Below, in pieces: positions 34,901 to 43,390 of a DNA stretch of 64,000 nucleotides. Location: NCBI RefSeq assembly GCF_017377875.1, contig NZ_CP070975.1, positions 3,286,001-3,350,000 of the forward strand. The letters run 5' to 3'. A model generated the notes under the pieces. That model searched no databases, had not been told where the DNA came from, and saw nothing but the letters and a program-made list of their open reading frames with translations. The stretch comes from Alcaligenes sp. SORT26 (GTDB lineage: Bacteria; Pseudomonadota; Gammaproteobacteria; Burkholderiales; Burkholderiaceae_B). Each line of letters starts with the position of its first letter. Within the stretch, counting starts at the first letter, position 1. The translations under genes and the position numbers were made by a program.

Positions 34901-35167
34901 CAGCGGCCCCTGGCCTTGCCTCCGGCCCCGTCCTGGCTGAAATCCGCCAGCCCTTCGCGTCTGGAGGATGCTGAATTGTTAAGCAAGCAAATCAGCTTGT
35001 ATGCCTGGTTCAGTATGAAATTCCCGCAAGTGTTTGACCAAGGACCGTGGTTGCCGGAAGTGCGCTCGCAAGTTAGCCGCTTTATTGAACGCAGCCTGTT
35101 GCATCAAAGTGGCTTTGGGCAAACCAGCCGCGAAGCTTTTGGTACACCGTCGCCGGGCAGACGCTGA
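31967..35167 (+). CDS. SUV3-like superfamily 2 RNA helicase with long N-terminal region
   Basis: A 1066-residue protein. Residues 1-560 are a long region with charged coiled-coil stretches (about 170-215 and 300-320, rich in Gln, Arg and Glu) and a segment GITRQEYELWLADRRLP. The helicase core starts about 565: Walker A GPTNSGKT near 571-578, motif II DEIQM near 651, GDASVL, then motifs V and VI as VLVATDAIGMGLNLP near 801 and QIAGRAGRYG. GPTNSGKT and DEIQ are characteristic of SUV3, an RNA helicase of mitochondrial RNA decay; bacterial relatives are probably RNA-processing helicases. The start at 31967 is the first ATG after a TATAAT at 31886-31891, a possible minus-10 box. The gene stands alone. 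Confidence 0.83.
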   Translation: MAARRASSVSDSSVPTQAGLLLHPQWLDYPRLEGVARQVAKKARFQDRAGIRRLWLKAWRLPQDAAFFNQIITAELGLKDADQRLESQGVPEVVIRNLRLLYQMSADKLDADIYEVLREQLLEQRGQLAGAIASQSLPLSENWPEAERSPRLLELVQAWQSLPLAQTYLWQLQAEQRDRDQRAQRWEQAQKEREQARQKEHSDKQRKFDQAQERLSAWLQEQGCEPQRITLEAFEGLQAGEPAHWFMTVYGRNASAAVLTQEFKLDAEQQAFLLQAQAERQERQREQRQQRWAWEQECIGSEETMALLGITRQEYELWLADRRLPSTKLEVRGGAAAGRDRVAHHPDLLVAIDQNQIEQWREQHASTLSARERSQYQRAADRARTQWRQQQVLNQIKKQEECDYEIDPEDPQRLWWHKDLWLAVNVPVAGERQHWRANVRMQAAVPLPRTGSELDRLPARVTVLFNTAAQNRLSQRLEDSLDAFLQTQRPLIDGSSFLELAKALRMALEEGIEQKEIEAGDFEKRLLNGPVRRILESVEQQRAQDLMRLGDFPEMFNLARGIRRHLVFRLGPTNSGKTHEALEALMEARSGVYLAPLRLLAMEVRDRLMNAGIPCNLVTGEERVMVPGAQHTACTVEMMDPTMEVRVAVLDEIQMLQDEQRGWAWTAALVGVPARTLFVCGDASVLRPCERLVRSMEETMELEFTERKTPLEVMPYPVEPPRATGKQGRQEAPWRGRKDRQREAQGVSKGDAVVAFTRKDVLTLSARYRAQGWKVATIYGALAPEVRRTESERFSQGEADVLVATDAIGMGLNLPIRRVLFSTVHKFDGRSMRALNATEVRQIAGRAGRYGLYPKGYVGAMDKQDLNHVRTQLQSDAPSVDIRLPIAPSPEHVQALAALLDNNNIGAVLQYFAQKVASDSPLFQTAGLKDAIELGFCVDRLAPKLELREKFTFACAPVSVDKDTELDYFKRCLSAYVAQRPLALPPAPSWLKSASPSRLEDAELLSKQISLYAWFSMKFPQVFDQGPWLPEVRSQVSRFIERSLLHQSGFGQTSREAFGTPSPGRR

Positions 35168-35346
35168 CCCTTTTTCAAGCAAGTTGCTATCGGATCAGCC
35201 TGCAGGGAAATAGGCTGGCTCGATCCGATTTATATCGTTTGATACACTATGCCCTGTGCGGATATGTCCGTACGGTCCGGTTAAGGGGTATCCTGCCCCT
35301 ATCCCTGCGCCAGTTCTGGCGCCCTCCCTGTTTTCCAAAGCTATCT

Positions 35347-36534
35347 ATGAATTACCGCAAGCTGACCTTGGTGTTGGCGGCGTTGGCGATGCTGGGGCCT
35401 TTTGCTACCGATGCCTATTTGCCGTCATTTCACCGTATCGGTGTTGAATTTTCCGTTGACCAGTCAATGGTTCAGCAGACCTTAAGTCTGTATCTGTTTG
35501 GTTTTGCCTTCATGAGCCTGTTCTGGGGCATGCTGTCCGACAGCTTCGGGCGACGTCCTGTGATCCTGGCTTCGTTGATCCTGTTCCTGATCGGCTCGAT
35601 TGGTTCCGCGTTGGCGCCGACCTTTTCCTGGCTTTTGTTTTTCCGCATGATCCAGGGCTGTTCGGCAGGTGCCGGGCGAGTCGTTGGCCAGGCTCTGGCA
35701 CGCGACTGTGTGCAGGGAGTGACGGCCCAGCGCCTGTTTGCCCACATCACCATGGTGTTCAGCCTGGCACCGGCCATTGCGCCTGTCTTGGGCGGCTATC
35801 TAAGCAGCTATTCGGGCTGGCGTTCTGTGTTCTGGATGCTGACAGTGGTCAGTATTGCCCTGCTTGCACTGTGCTGGCGACAATTGCCGGAAACCTTGCC
35901 CGTCGCGTCGCGTCAGCCTCTGAAGCTGTGGGTGATTCTGGCCAATTACGCTCGTGCGCTGAGCAATGGTCGCTTCGTGCTGGCCATTTCGGCCATCGCC
36001 TGTGCCTTTGGCGGTTTTGCCTTGTACATTTCTTCCGCCGCCAGCTTTGTGATTGGCGTCCTGGGCCTGACAGAGACTGCCTTTGCCTGGCTGTTCCTGC
36101 CTTTTATTGGCGGGATGCTGGGTGGTTCTATTCTGAACGCGCGCTTTGCGGAGAAGCTGGCCCCGGCCCGCATGATTCGTTTGGGCCTGTGCATCATGCT
36201 GGCTGGCGCAACCTTCAATACCATCTATAACTCGCTGTTCCAGGCCGAAGTGCCGTGGGCCGTCATGCCGATTTTTGTCTATGCGTTTGGCATGTCCATG
36301 GCCTTGCCGGGCATGACGGTGGTGACTTTGGGCACCTTCCCCACCATGCGCGGCCTGGCCTCGTCGGTACAAAGTGCGTGGCAAATGCTTTTGTTCGCCA
36401 CGGTATCCGGTGTGGTGGCGCCGCTGTTATTTGATAGCGGCTTGTTGCTGGCATTGGGCATGTTGTGCGCCGCTGCCTTGTCGGCGGGTTTCTGGTGGTG
36501 CAGCCAGTACCGCTCTAAATCTGTTGAGGCGTAG
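35347..36534 (+). CDS. Bcr/CflA-family drug exporter (MFS)
   Basis: A 395-residue major facilitator with twelve helices. The N-terminus TLVLAALAMLGPFATDAYLPSF and loop GMLSDSFGRRPVIL are typical of Bcr/CflA transporters, which export bicyclomycin, chloramphenicol or sulfonamides by proton antiport. The ATG at 35347 gives the usual start; the open frame extends 36 codons upstream without a ribosome site. The gene converges on the YdcZ gene with only 7 bp between stops. Substrate not known. Confidence 0.88.
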   Translation: MNYRKLTLVLAALAMLGPFATDAYLPSFHRIGVEFSVDQSMVQQTLSLYLFGFAFMSLFWGMLSDSFGRRPVILASLILFLIGSIGSALAPTFSWLLFFRMIQGCSAGAGRVVGQALARDCVQGVTAQRLFAHITMVFSLAPAIAPVLGGYLSSYSGWRSVFWMLTVVSIALLALCWRQLPETLPVASRQPLKLWVILANYARALSNGRFVLAISAIACAFGGFALYISSAASFVIGVLGLTETAFAWLFLPFIGGMLGGSILNARFAEKLAPARMIRLGLCIMLAGATFNTIYNSLFQAEVPWAVMPIFVYAFGMSMALPGMTVVTLGTFPTMRGLASSVQSAWQMLLFATVSGVVAPLLFDSGLLLALGMLCAAALSAGFWWCSQYRSKSVEA

Positions 36535-36541
36535 ACCCTGA

Positions 36542-37126
36542 TCAGGAACGGGCGCTACTGCTTTCCTTGTGGTCAGCGCCCGTTTGTTGAGCGATGTGTT
36601 GAATGCTGGTTTGAGCGCCATTGTGATCCACAGTGGCGTTTTTGTTTTCAGCCGCTGTGTTGGACACAGAAGGGGTAAACCATTGCACCAGACCCATGCC
36701 TGCCAGAATCAATAGCACGCCTACAATCCGTCCCATATGCACGGGGCGTGGGGCCAGGCCCATCAAGCCATAGTGGTCGATCAGCATGGAGCTGAGCATT
36801 TGCCCGGCCACCACACACACGATAAAGCTGGCGGCGCCCATGCGCGGGGTCAGAATCAGCGCTGCGCTGATGTAAATCACCCCGCCAATGCCGCCGGTCC
36901 ATACCCACCAGGGGGCGTGGGCCAGTTGTGCCGTCAGAGGGGCGGGAGCGCGCATCAACCAGATGGTCGGCAACACCAGAGCAGCGCTGATACAGAGCGA
37001 GACCAGCGTGGCCCACAGCGGATGTCCCAGCACTTTACCCAGAACGGCATTGCTGGCGGCCTGGAAAGGCACGGCAGATCCGGCAAACACAGCAATCAAC
37101 ATGCTGAACAAAGCGGTACCGGGCAT
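36542..37126 (-). CDS. YdcZ-family (DMT) membrane transporter
   Basis: A 194-residue protein with about five membrane helices, matching the DUF606/YdcZ part of the drug/metabolite transporter superfamily (FAGSAVPFQAASNAVLGK, PWWVWTGGIGGVIYI, AGQMLSSMLIDHYG). The C-terminal 35 residues are polar and Asn/Thr/Gln rich. A GC hairpin (36547-36584) that could end the convergent exporter transcript lies in its last codons. It is divergent from a LysR gene, which probably regulates it. Substrate unknown. Confidence 0.85.
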   Translation of the reverse strand: MPGTALFSMLIAVFAGSAVPFQAASNAVLGKVLGHPLWATLVSLCISAALVLPTIWLMRAPAPLTAQLAHAPWWVWTGGIGGVIYISAALILTPRMGAASFIVCVVAGQMLSSMLIDHYGLMGLAPRPVHMGRIVGVLLILAGMGLVQWFTPSVSNTAAENKNATVDHNGAQTSIQHIAQQTGADHKESSSARS

Positions 37127-37215
37127 ATGCGTATCTCCATAGAAATCAAAGCTCTATCTTGCACTATTCGTCGTTCTTATTGAAATTAATAGTGTGCACA
37201 GTCATTATTCGTTCT

Positions 37216-38124
37216 ATGGATGAACTACGACGTATAGACCTGAATCTGCTGCTAAGCCTGCATGCCTTGTTGACCGAACAACATGTCACCCGCGCGGCCC
37301 ACCGACTGCATAAAAGCCAGCCGGCGGTCAGCCACGCCCTGGCGCATTTGCGTCAGGTGTTCAACGATCCCTTATTGATACGCCGAGGGTCGCGGCTGGA
37401 GCCTACCGCGCTTGCCCTGCAATTGCAGCGTCCCTTGGAGCAGGCCTTGTTGCAGTTGAACGGCTTGCTGGATGCAGGCGGTTTTGATCCGGCCAGCGAG
37501 CAGCGCGAGTTTCGTTTGGCGATGTCCGACTACGGGGCCCAGATAGTTCTGCCGCCCTTGATGCGCATCTTGCGGCGGCAGGCTCCCGGTATTTTTCTGG
37601 CCGTGAGCCAGGCCAGCCGGGAAGGGATGCTGGCGCAGTTGCAGGATGGCGAAACGGATGTGGCCTTGGGAGTGTTCTCGGAAATCCCCGCAGACTTGCA
37701 GGCGCAGACCTTGTTTGAAGAGCATCTGATCTGCATTGCGGACCGAGCCAGCCTGGCGACGCCCTCTGGTCCTGGCCTGGAAGAGTGGTTGCACCGCCCT
37801 CATGTGCTGGTTTCCATGCGGCCGGGAGGGGAAAGCGAGGTAGATAATGTACTGGGCAGAATGGGGCTGAAGCGTCAGATCGCCCTGTCCTTGCCGCATT
37901 GGAGCGCTGCGGCTCAGGTGCTGGCTGGTACGGATCTGATTCTGACGGTTTCCAGCCGTAGTGCCGAACCTTTGCGCGAGCACCCTGAGCTAGTCTTTTT
38001 CCAGCCACCGTTACCCATTCCTTCGGTCTTGTTTCAGCAGGTTTGGCATAGTCGACGGCAGGCAGACCCGGCCCATGCCTGGCTGCGAGGGCAGTTAATG
38101 GCCTGCTGTCAAAGTGAGGCTTGA
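37216..38124 (+). CDS. LysR-family transcriptional regulator
   Basis: A 302-residue regulator. The N-terminal winged helix begins MDELRRIDLNLLLSLHALL and has VTRAAHRLHKSQPAVSHALAHLR; NodD-like spacing PLLIRRGSRLEPT follows. The C-terminal half is the periplasmic-binding-like effector domain. The start at 37216 gives the canonical N-terminus. It is divergent from the YdcZ transporter over a 90-bp intergenic region, the classic LysR arrangement, so control of that transporter is likely. The effector is unknown. Confidence 0.9.
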   Translation: MDELRRIDLNLLLSLHALLTEQHVTRAAHRLHKSQPAVSHALAHLRQVFNDPLLIRRGSRLEPTALALQLQRPLEQALLQLNGLLDAGGFDPASEQREFRLAMSDYGAQIVLPPLMRILRRQAPGIFLAVSQASREGMLAQLQDGETDVALGVFSEIPADLQAQTLFEEHLICIADRASLATPSGPGLEEWLHRPHVLVSMRPGGESEVDNVLGRMGLKRQIALSLPHWSAAAQVLAGTDLILTVSSRSAEPLREHPELVFFQPPLPIPSVLFQQVWHSRRQADPAHAWLRGQLMACCQSEA

Positions 38125-38203
38125 CGCTTTATAACGGCCCGGCGCTTGACGATACCGCCTGCAGTTTCCGACAATTTATGTTTGCCGTTAAATTCCCTCT
38201 TTT

Positions 38204-38219
38204 ATCCGTTTAAACGGAT
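38204..38219. promoter_or_regulatory. 16-bp perfect palindrome upstream of fecR-like gene
   Basis: ATCCGTTTAAACGGAT is a perfect palindrome 63 bp before the FecR-like start and 80 bp after the LysR stop, flanked by TTT and GGATAAAA. It is not GC-rich and has no T-tract, so an operator is more likely than a terminator. The binding protein is unknown. Confidence 0.45.
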
Positions 38220-38281
38220 GGATAAAACGATTTGGACTGCCGGGTGCAGTCTCTGTGTAGTGCTTTGTAGATTAATTGTTG

Positions 38282-39256
38282 ATGAACCCCGCTAATGCCT
38301 TGAATCTGGATGAAGACACCTTGCATAAGGAGGCACGAGCCTGGGTCAGCCGCCTGAAAACGTCCTCGCTGACCTCTCGTCAGGCTCGGGAGCTGCGCCG
38401 CTGGTGTGGGCGCAGTCCTTCTCACGCATCCGCTTTTGCGCACGCGCGCGAAATGTGGGATGCCATGCCGCAAGATCGTGAAGAGTGGCTGCGTGAAGCC
38501 AAGCTGATGAAAACACGCGGCCACCAGCCGTTGCGCCGCGCCTTGCTGGGTGGTCTGCTACTGGGTGGCGGCCTGTATATGGTCGTGAAACCTCCCTTGC
38601 AGTTATGGCCTTCGCTGGCCGATTTGCGCGCTGATTACCGCACGGGTGCGGGCGAGCAGCGGCGCGTGCAGTTGCTGGACCATGTCTGGCTGGATATGAA
38701 TACCCGCAGTCGCCTGAATGTCGGGGACGACCCGCATTTGGGCCGGATTGTGGCTCTGCAGGAAGGCGAGGTCGAAGTGCGCCAGGCCGAGCGCTCGGCC
38801 GCAGTGTGTACGGTGTTTGCGGGTGCCGGTTCTATTCAGACCTTTAATGGCCGTACCAATATTCGCTATCTGGATGGCAAAACCCAAGTGACTTGTTTGT
38901 CGGGCAGTGCTCAGGTGGATTTTGGTGGGCAGGGGTACAGGCTGGGGGCGGGCGAGCAGCTTGTGTATGGACGCCATGCCATCAGCTCGGTGCAGACAGT
39001 GGCGGCGGAGGATTTCCCGTCCTGGCGTCAGGGCCGTCTGGTTTTCCATGAGCAGCCTTTATCGCAGGTGCTGGCCGAGTTGAATCGCTACTGGGCTGGT
39101 CACCTGATTTTGCGTGATGCGTCGCTGGGCCATATCTTGGTCAGCTTTGCGGTCAGCCTGGATAATTTGCCTGAGGCGCTGGATGTCTTGCAGCAGTTGT
39201 ATGGTCTGGATGTATTGCGCTTGCCCGGTGGAATTGCTTTGTTGAGTCGCGCCTGA
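38282..39256 (+). CDS. FecR-family anti-sigma/sigma regulator, without a neighbouring sigma factor
   Basis: A 324-residue inner-membrane regulator. The N-terminal cytoplasmic DUF4880-type segment has ARAWVSRLKTSSLTSRQARELRRWCGRSPSHASAF, here given in part as the LSRQ-like and RWCGRSPSHASAF motifs. A single membrane helix is near 85-105 (LLGGLLLGGGLYMVV). The periplasmic FecR domain has YRTGAGEQRRVQL, GSxxxLNT-like DMNTRSRLNV and GEVEV; a C-terminal STN-like segment follows (SLDNLPEALDVLQQLYGLDV). FecR relays a signal from a TonB receptor to a FecI-type sigma factor. Neither gene is adjacent: a LysR gene lies upstream and a terminator downstream. The ATG at 38282 is preceded by two in-frame TTG codons and no good ribosome site. 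Confidence 0.85.
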   Translation: MNPANALNLDEDTLHKEARAWVSRLKTSSLTSRQARELRRWCGRSPSHASAFAHAREMWDAMPQDREEWLREAKLMKTRGHQPLRRALLGGLLLGGGLYMVVKPPLQLWPSLADLRADYRTGAGEQRRVQLLDHVWLDMNTRSRLNVGDDPHLGRIVALQEGEVEVRQAERSAAVCTVFAGAGSIQTFNGRTNIRYLDGKTQVTCLSGSAQVDFGGQGYRLGAGEQLVYGRHAISSVQTVAAEDFPSWRQGRLVFHEQPLSQVLAELNRYWAGHLILRDASLGHILVSFAVSLDNLPEALDVLQQLYGLDVLRLPGGIALLSRA

Positions 39257-39372
39257 TCTTGCTTGGTCTGGCCGCTGCTCCAGGATGTACATGACAGAAG
39301 AGGGTGGCTGATGGGTGTTGTTGCGATAAGCAAAGCCCGCAGAACCACAAGAAATCGTATGCAATGATTAAA

Positions 39373-39406
39373 AAAACGGCCAGGGTAGCAATACCCTGGC
39401 CGTTTT
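39373..39406. terminator. bidirectional terminator between FecR-like and TerC genes
   Basis: A perfect 15-bp stem AAAACGGCCAGGGTA/TACCCTGGCCGTTTT around loop GCAA, with extra A on the left and T-rich on the right. It serves the convergent FecR-like and TerC-family genes. Confidence 0.93.
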
Positions 39407-39471
39407 ATTTGCTGTATATCCAGCGTCTTGCGGACCCTGAGAGGGCCCGCTGTTTTTAGCTTCGTCCGGCC

Positions 39472-41031
39472 TTACTCCTGCGGTGCCTCGGGCACATGCA
39501 AGCGGCTGACATGCAAGGTGGCAATACGGCGCTGGCTGACTTCCGTGACTTCAAAGCGCAAGCCGTCGGCCTCGACTACCGTGCCGACGGTGGGCAGGGA
39601 GTCCAGACGTTCCAGCAAGAAACCGGCCACGGAGTTAAAGCTGCTGTCTTTCAAGAGCAGGTCGTCCGCTTCAACGGCCTGGGCCAGCAACAGCAAGTCG
39701 ATACCGCCGTCCACCTGCCACAGATTGGGGCCAATCTGCTGAATGGCAGCTTGCTCGTCCTCGTCCGGGAACTCACCGGCGATGGCTTCCAGAATGTCGA
39801 TAGGCGTCAGCAAGCCTTCAATGGCACCGTACTCATCCGTGACCAGCACGAACTGGCCGTTGGACTGTTTCAGCATGGCAATGGCGCTAAGTACATCTGT
39901 GTGCTCATGCACGATGATGGGCTCACGCAAATCCGGCCACAGTTGTACTTGCGGGTAATCGTCCAGATCTGCCAGCAGGTCCTTGGCGCGGGCCACACCC
40001 ACCACCTGATCCAGATCGCCCTGACACACTGGCAAGAAGCTGTGCGGGGTAGAGCGCAATTGCTGGCGCAGGGTGTCGGTCGAGTCCTCGATATTGATCC
40101 AGGTGATCTCCTGACGCGGTGTCATCAGCGAGCGGATAGGGCGTTCAGCCAGGCTCAGTACACCGCTGACCATATTGCGTTCTTCGGTGCGGAAGCCTTG
40201 CTCGTCCAGTTCCAGTTGCGCATCGTGCTTGCTGTCATCCTTGTCTTCGTTCTTGCGGTTGCTGAGCATGCGCAGCACGGCTTCTGCCGTACGGTCACGC
40301 AAAGGACGACGCGATTGCGAGCGCAGCAGGCTGCGGCGGGCAATCTGATTGAAGAATTCGATCAGGATGGAGAAGCCAATGGCCGCATACAGATAGCCTT
40401 TGGGGATCTTGAAGCCCAGGCCTTCGGCGGTCAGCGTCAGACCAATCATCAGCAAGAAACTCAGACACAGCACCACCACCGTGGGGTGGTTGTTCACGAA
40501 GGTGGTCAGGGGTTTGGAGGCCCAGATCATCAAGCCGATAGAGATGATGACGGCCGTCATCATGACGGGCAGTTCGTCCACCATACCTACGGCGGTAATC
40601 ACCGCGTCCAGCGAGAACACGGCATCCAGCACCACAATTTGTGCCACCACCACACCAAAGCTGGCGTAAGCCTTGTTAGTGCTGGAGTGGTGGCTGCCGC
40701 CTTCCAGGCGTTCGTGCAGTTCGCTCGTGGCCTTGAACAGCAGAAACAGACCACCCAGCAGCAAGATCAGGTCGCGGCCGGAAAAGCTCAGCGGTCCCAG
40801 GGAGAACAGCGGTGTGGTCAGGGTGACCAGCCAGGAGACGATCGTCAGCAGACCCAGGCGCATGATCAGCGCCAGTGACAGGCCGATTAGGCGAGCACGG
40901 TCGCGCTGATGCGGGGGGAGTTTATCGGCCAGGATCGCGATAAAGATCAGGTTGTCGATGCCGAGAACAATCTCCAGCACCACCAGAGTTAATAAGCCGA
41001 CCCAGATGCTGGGATCGAGTAGCCATTCCAT
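39472..41031 (-). CDS. TerC/CBS/CorC-domain membrane protein (YegH/YoaE family)
   Basis: A 519-residue protein. Residues 1-240 are a TerC-type membrane domain with about seven helices, starting [28 protein letters not shown], with acidic residues in the helices ([24 protein letters not shown]) that suggest metal-ion handling. Residues 300-420 hold two CBS domains ([31 protein letters not shown]). The C-terminal 80 residues are a CorC/HlyC domain. TerC relatives have been linked to manganese export and to metal loading of exported proteins; the role of this fused form is not settled. It follows a small secreted protein gene by 71 bp. Confidence 0.88.
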   Translation of the reverse strand: MEWLLDPSIWVGLLTLVVLEIVLGIDNLIFIAILADKLPPHQRDRARLIGLSLALIMRLGLLTIVSWLVTLTTPLFSLGPLSFSGRDLILLLGGLFLLFKATSELHERLEGGSHHSSTNKAYASFGVVVAQIVVLDAVFSLDAVITAVGMVDELPVMMTAVIISIGLMIWASKPLTTFVNNHPTVVVLCLSFLLMIGLTLTAEGLGFKIPKGYLYAAIGFSILIEFFNQIARRSLLRSQSRRPLRDRTAEAVLRMLSNRKNEDKDDSKHDAQLELDEQGFRTEERNMVSGVLSLAERPIRSLMTPRQEITWINIEDSTDTLRQQLRSTPHSFLPVCQGDLDQVVGVARAKDLLADLDDYPQVQLWPDLREPIIVHEHTDVLSAIAMLKQSNGQFVLVTDEYGAIEGLLTPIDILEAIAGEFPDEDEQAAIQQIGPNLWQVDGGIDLLLLAQAVEADDLLLKDSSFNSVAGFLLERLDSLPTVGTVVEADGLRFEVTEVSQRRIATLHVSRLHVPEAPQE

Positions 41032-41102
41032 GATGTTGTCCTGTTAGACAGATAAATAAGTGCAAAAAAGCAGGGGGGCGGGGCGCAGTTGCGCGTCAGA
41101 AA

Positions 41103-41453
41103 TCAGACGCGCGGCGGGCGGTGCTCCGGGGCAAATTCGCAGCAAATAGCGGGCAGGGAATAGGACGGGCAAGCCGAAGGCCAGGCATGCAGCCAGAAAG
41201 ACTGAACCGGGCAGGGCAAAGGGGTATCCGCGTGATCGGCATACTGCTGCATGGGCGTGTGCGCCAGAATGGCGCTGAGCTGCTGCAAAGGATGAGTGCC
41301 GGATTTGACGCGGTGTTCTACAGGCTCGGCCGCATCAGCTTCGTGTTGAACGAATAATGCGGACTGACCACCCTGCACAGTGGCATGGTAGTGGGAGCTA
41401 TAAGCCTGCAGGGGAAGGATAAGGAGTAAGACGACGACGAACCAGCGTCTCAT
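41103..41453 (-). CDS. small secreted protein of unknown function
   Basis: A 116-residue protein that I do not recognise. It has a signal peptide, MRRWFVVVLLLILPLQAYSS, and the mature part contains many His (SSHYHAT, VQHEADA, HADTPLP, LHAWPS) and two Cys near the end (PAICCEFAP), compatible with metal binding in the periplasm. The start at 41453 begins the signal peptide; an upstream in-frame Met at 41507 would bury it. It precedes the TerC-family gene on the same strand, so a shared link to metal homeostasis is possible. Confidence 0.6.
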   Translation of the reverse strand: MRRWFVVVLLLILPLQAYSSHYHATVQGGQSALFVQHEADAAEPVEHRVKSGTHPLQQLSAILAHTPMQQYADHADTPLPCPVQSFWLHAWPSACPSYSLPAICCEFAPEHRPPRV

Positions 41454-41597
41454 AGTGTCTAGGGGAAGTCTGTGACGGATCAGTATATCGTATGCGGGCA
41501 AGTTCAAGGCAAGTGCGAAATCAAGTTCTGCGTACGTGGCAAACCGCCTGGCGTCGCAGGCGGGGGGCGCGGTCGCTGCCAGGGGTAGAGGAGGAAT

Positions 41598-42461
41598 TTA
41601 GCCCAGGTATCCAAATTGGCCTTGCTCAAAGTCGGCAATGGCCTGGCTAATTTCTTGTTGTGTATTCATCACAAAAGACCCATAGGCCAGGACGGGCTCA
41701 TCAATGGGTTCGCCGCCCAGCAGTAACAAATGGGTGTCCTGTTGGGCGTCCAGGGCGATCTGCTGGCCTTCCTGGCTTAGCAGTACCACCTGGGCCGGGC
41801 GGGCCAGCGTTTGCTGGTTCACCTGCACGGCACCGCTCAGTATCAGCAAACTGCTGTTCCAGCCTGCGGGCACCTGAAAGCTGGCCTGATGTCCGGCCTT
41901 GATCTGTATATCCCACAACAGCAGGGGGCTGTGATGCCGGGCTGCGCCGGGCTGCTCCAGATAGTCACCGGCAATCACGCGTAGTTGTCCCGCCTGATCA
42001 GGCAGGCAGACGACAGGAATAGCCGTGCTGGGCAGGTGCTGCTGGCTGGGGGCCAGGGTTTTGGCGGCGGCAGGCAGGTTCACCCACAATTGCACCATTT
42101 CCCACTGACCGCCTTGGCGGGCAAACCCCTCGGAATGGCTGGCCTGATACAACAGACCGGAAGCCGCGCTCAGCCATTGCACATCACCCGGACCCAGCAT
42201 GCCTCTATGGCCGGTAGAGTCGCGATGCTCCAGTTCGCCCTGATACACCAGGGTGACGGTTTCAAAGCCACGCTGAGGCGAGCCATGCACCTTATGTCGA
42301 CGGTTTTGGGCCGGATAGCAGCCGGGGGCGGCGTAATTCAGGCGTAAAAACGGGCTGAGTCGGTCTGCATGGTCCTGGTGGCTGAATAAAGTGCGAGCCG
42401 CCAAGCCATCGTCACCGCCCAGGGACGGACACGGATTCAAAATGCTGGCGACCTTTTTCAT
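41598..42461 (-). CDS. pirin-family protein
   Basis: A 287-residue bicupin. The N-terminal cupin has DRLSPFLRLNYAAPG, the metal-binding pattern RRHKVHGSPQRGFETVTLVYQGELEHRDSTG (key His in KVHGSPQRGFE and LEHRDS) and GPGDVQWLSAASG. The C-terminal pirin domain is shorter on conserved residues. Bacterial pirins include quercetin dioxygenases and regulators of pyruvate dehydrogenase; the role here is unknown. The ATG at 42461 (MKKVASIL) is preferred over a Met nine codons upstream. It is divergent from the hydroxylase/desaturase operon. Confidence 0.87.
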   Translation of the reverse strand: MKKVASILNPCPSLGGDDGLAARTLFSHQDHADRLSPFLRLNYAAPGCYPAQNRRHKVHGSPQRGFETVTLVYQGELEHRDSTGHRGMLGPGDVQWLSAASGLLYQASHSEGFARQGGQWEMVQLWVNLPAAAKTLAPSQQHLPSTAIPVVCLPDQAGQLRVIAGDYLEQPGAARHHSPLLLWDIQIKAGHQASFQVPAGWNSSLLILSGAVQVNQQTLARPAQVVLLSQEGQQIALDAQQDTHLLLLGGEPIDEPVLAYGSFVMNTQQEISQAIADFEQGQFGYLG

Positions 42462-42614
42462 GGCATAGGCTCCACATAAATAATGCATGTCTTAAAGGAT
42501 AGGGGTGAACTCCCGCTATGATTAGCCCCCGCTATTGCAAAACTGTATTGCTTTGGCGGGCTGGACGAATGTGAGCAATTAGTAACCAAATTCACAAACG
42601 TAAGTACTCGACCC

Positions 42615-42630
42615 GCGCTAGCATTAGCGC
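42615..42630. promoter_or_regulatory. inverted repeat before the lipid-modifying operon
   Basis: GCGCTA-GCAT-TAGCGC is a perfect 6-bp inverted repeat ending 22 bp before the ATG of the hydroxylase gene. It may be an operator or a leader hairpin; it lies in the divergent region shared with the pirin gene. Confidence 0.45.
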
Positions 42631-42652
42631 ACTTTGTTACGTAGAGAGTGGA

Positions 42653-43390
42653 ATGGGGCAGGCTTTTCAAGCCTTGAGCGTCTGGCAGGTGATGGGCGTG
42701 GGCTTATTGTTTTTCGGCGGCATTTACCTGCTGTTCGCATTGGGTACCTTGGCGCTGACACATTGGCTTTTTCCTGCCTTGGGTTGGGGACGCCCCCTGG
42801 ACACACGTCCCTTGCGTCCTGGCCAACTGCGCCGGGAGCTCAAGCAATCCGGTTCCGCCATTCTGATCTTTGGCACCGGCATGATTTTCCCCTGGGGTTT
42901 CTTGCAGCTAGGCTGGGCGCATTTGACGCCGGATGCCAGTGCTACCCGCATTGCCCTGGAAATTCTGGCGCTGGTGATCTGGAACGACGTGCATTTCTGG
43001 ATAAACCACCGTCTCCTGCATACCCGCTGGTTGCGCCGTTATCACGGCCCGCACCATTCTTCGGTTGTGGTGACGCCCTTTTCTACCTACAGCTTTCACC
43101 CGCTGGAGTCGATCATGCTGGGCAATGTGATCCTGTTGCCTATGCTTGTGCATGACTTCAGCTTCTGGTCCTTGCTGTCCGTGCCCTTGTTCAGCCTGTT
43201 CTTCAACAGCATCGGCCACTCCAATTACGACTTTTTCCCCAAGGTCTCCAGCCGCAACTGGCTGGCGGCCAGCCGTCGTCACCAGCGTCATCATGCACAG
43301 TACAACGGCAATTACGGCTTTCAATTCAGCTTTATGGACCGTCTGTTCGGCACTCGCTTGCCGGATCGCCCCGAGGAGGCGCGGGGATGA
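42653..43390 (+). CDS. fatty acid hydroxylase / sterol desaturase family protein
   Basis: A 245-residue membrane di-iron enzyme. Histidine boxes are H114-FWIN-H119-RLL-H123, H131-GP-H134-H135, H189, and H210-QR-H213-H214, the complete set for the family. Four or so membrane helices surround them (for instance 14-38, 68-88, 152-185). Such enzymes hydroxylate or desaturate acyl chains, sterols or carotenoids. The gene starts a plus-strand operon and overlaps the next gene by four bases, so its substrate is probably shared with the desaturase and the ketosynthase fusion. An inverted repeat precedes the start. Confidence 0.87.
   Translation: MGQAFQALSVWQVMGVGLLFFGGIYLLFALGTLALTHWLFPALGWGRPLDTRPLRPGQLRRELKQSGSAILIFGTGMIFPWGFLQLGWAHLTPDASATRIALEILALVIWNDVHFWINHRLLHTRWLRRYHGPHHSSVVVTPFSTYSFHPLESIMLGNVILLPMLVHDFSFWSLLSVPLFSLFFNSIGHSNYDFFPKVSSRNWLAASRRHQRHHAQYNGNYGFQFSFMDRLFGTRLPDRPEEARG

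Noticed and set aside
38276-38282. TTG starts for the FecR-like gene
   Set aside because: Two TTG codons precede the ATG at 38282 in frame, but neither has a better ribosome site.
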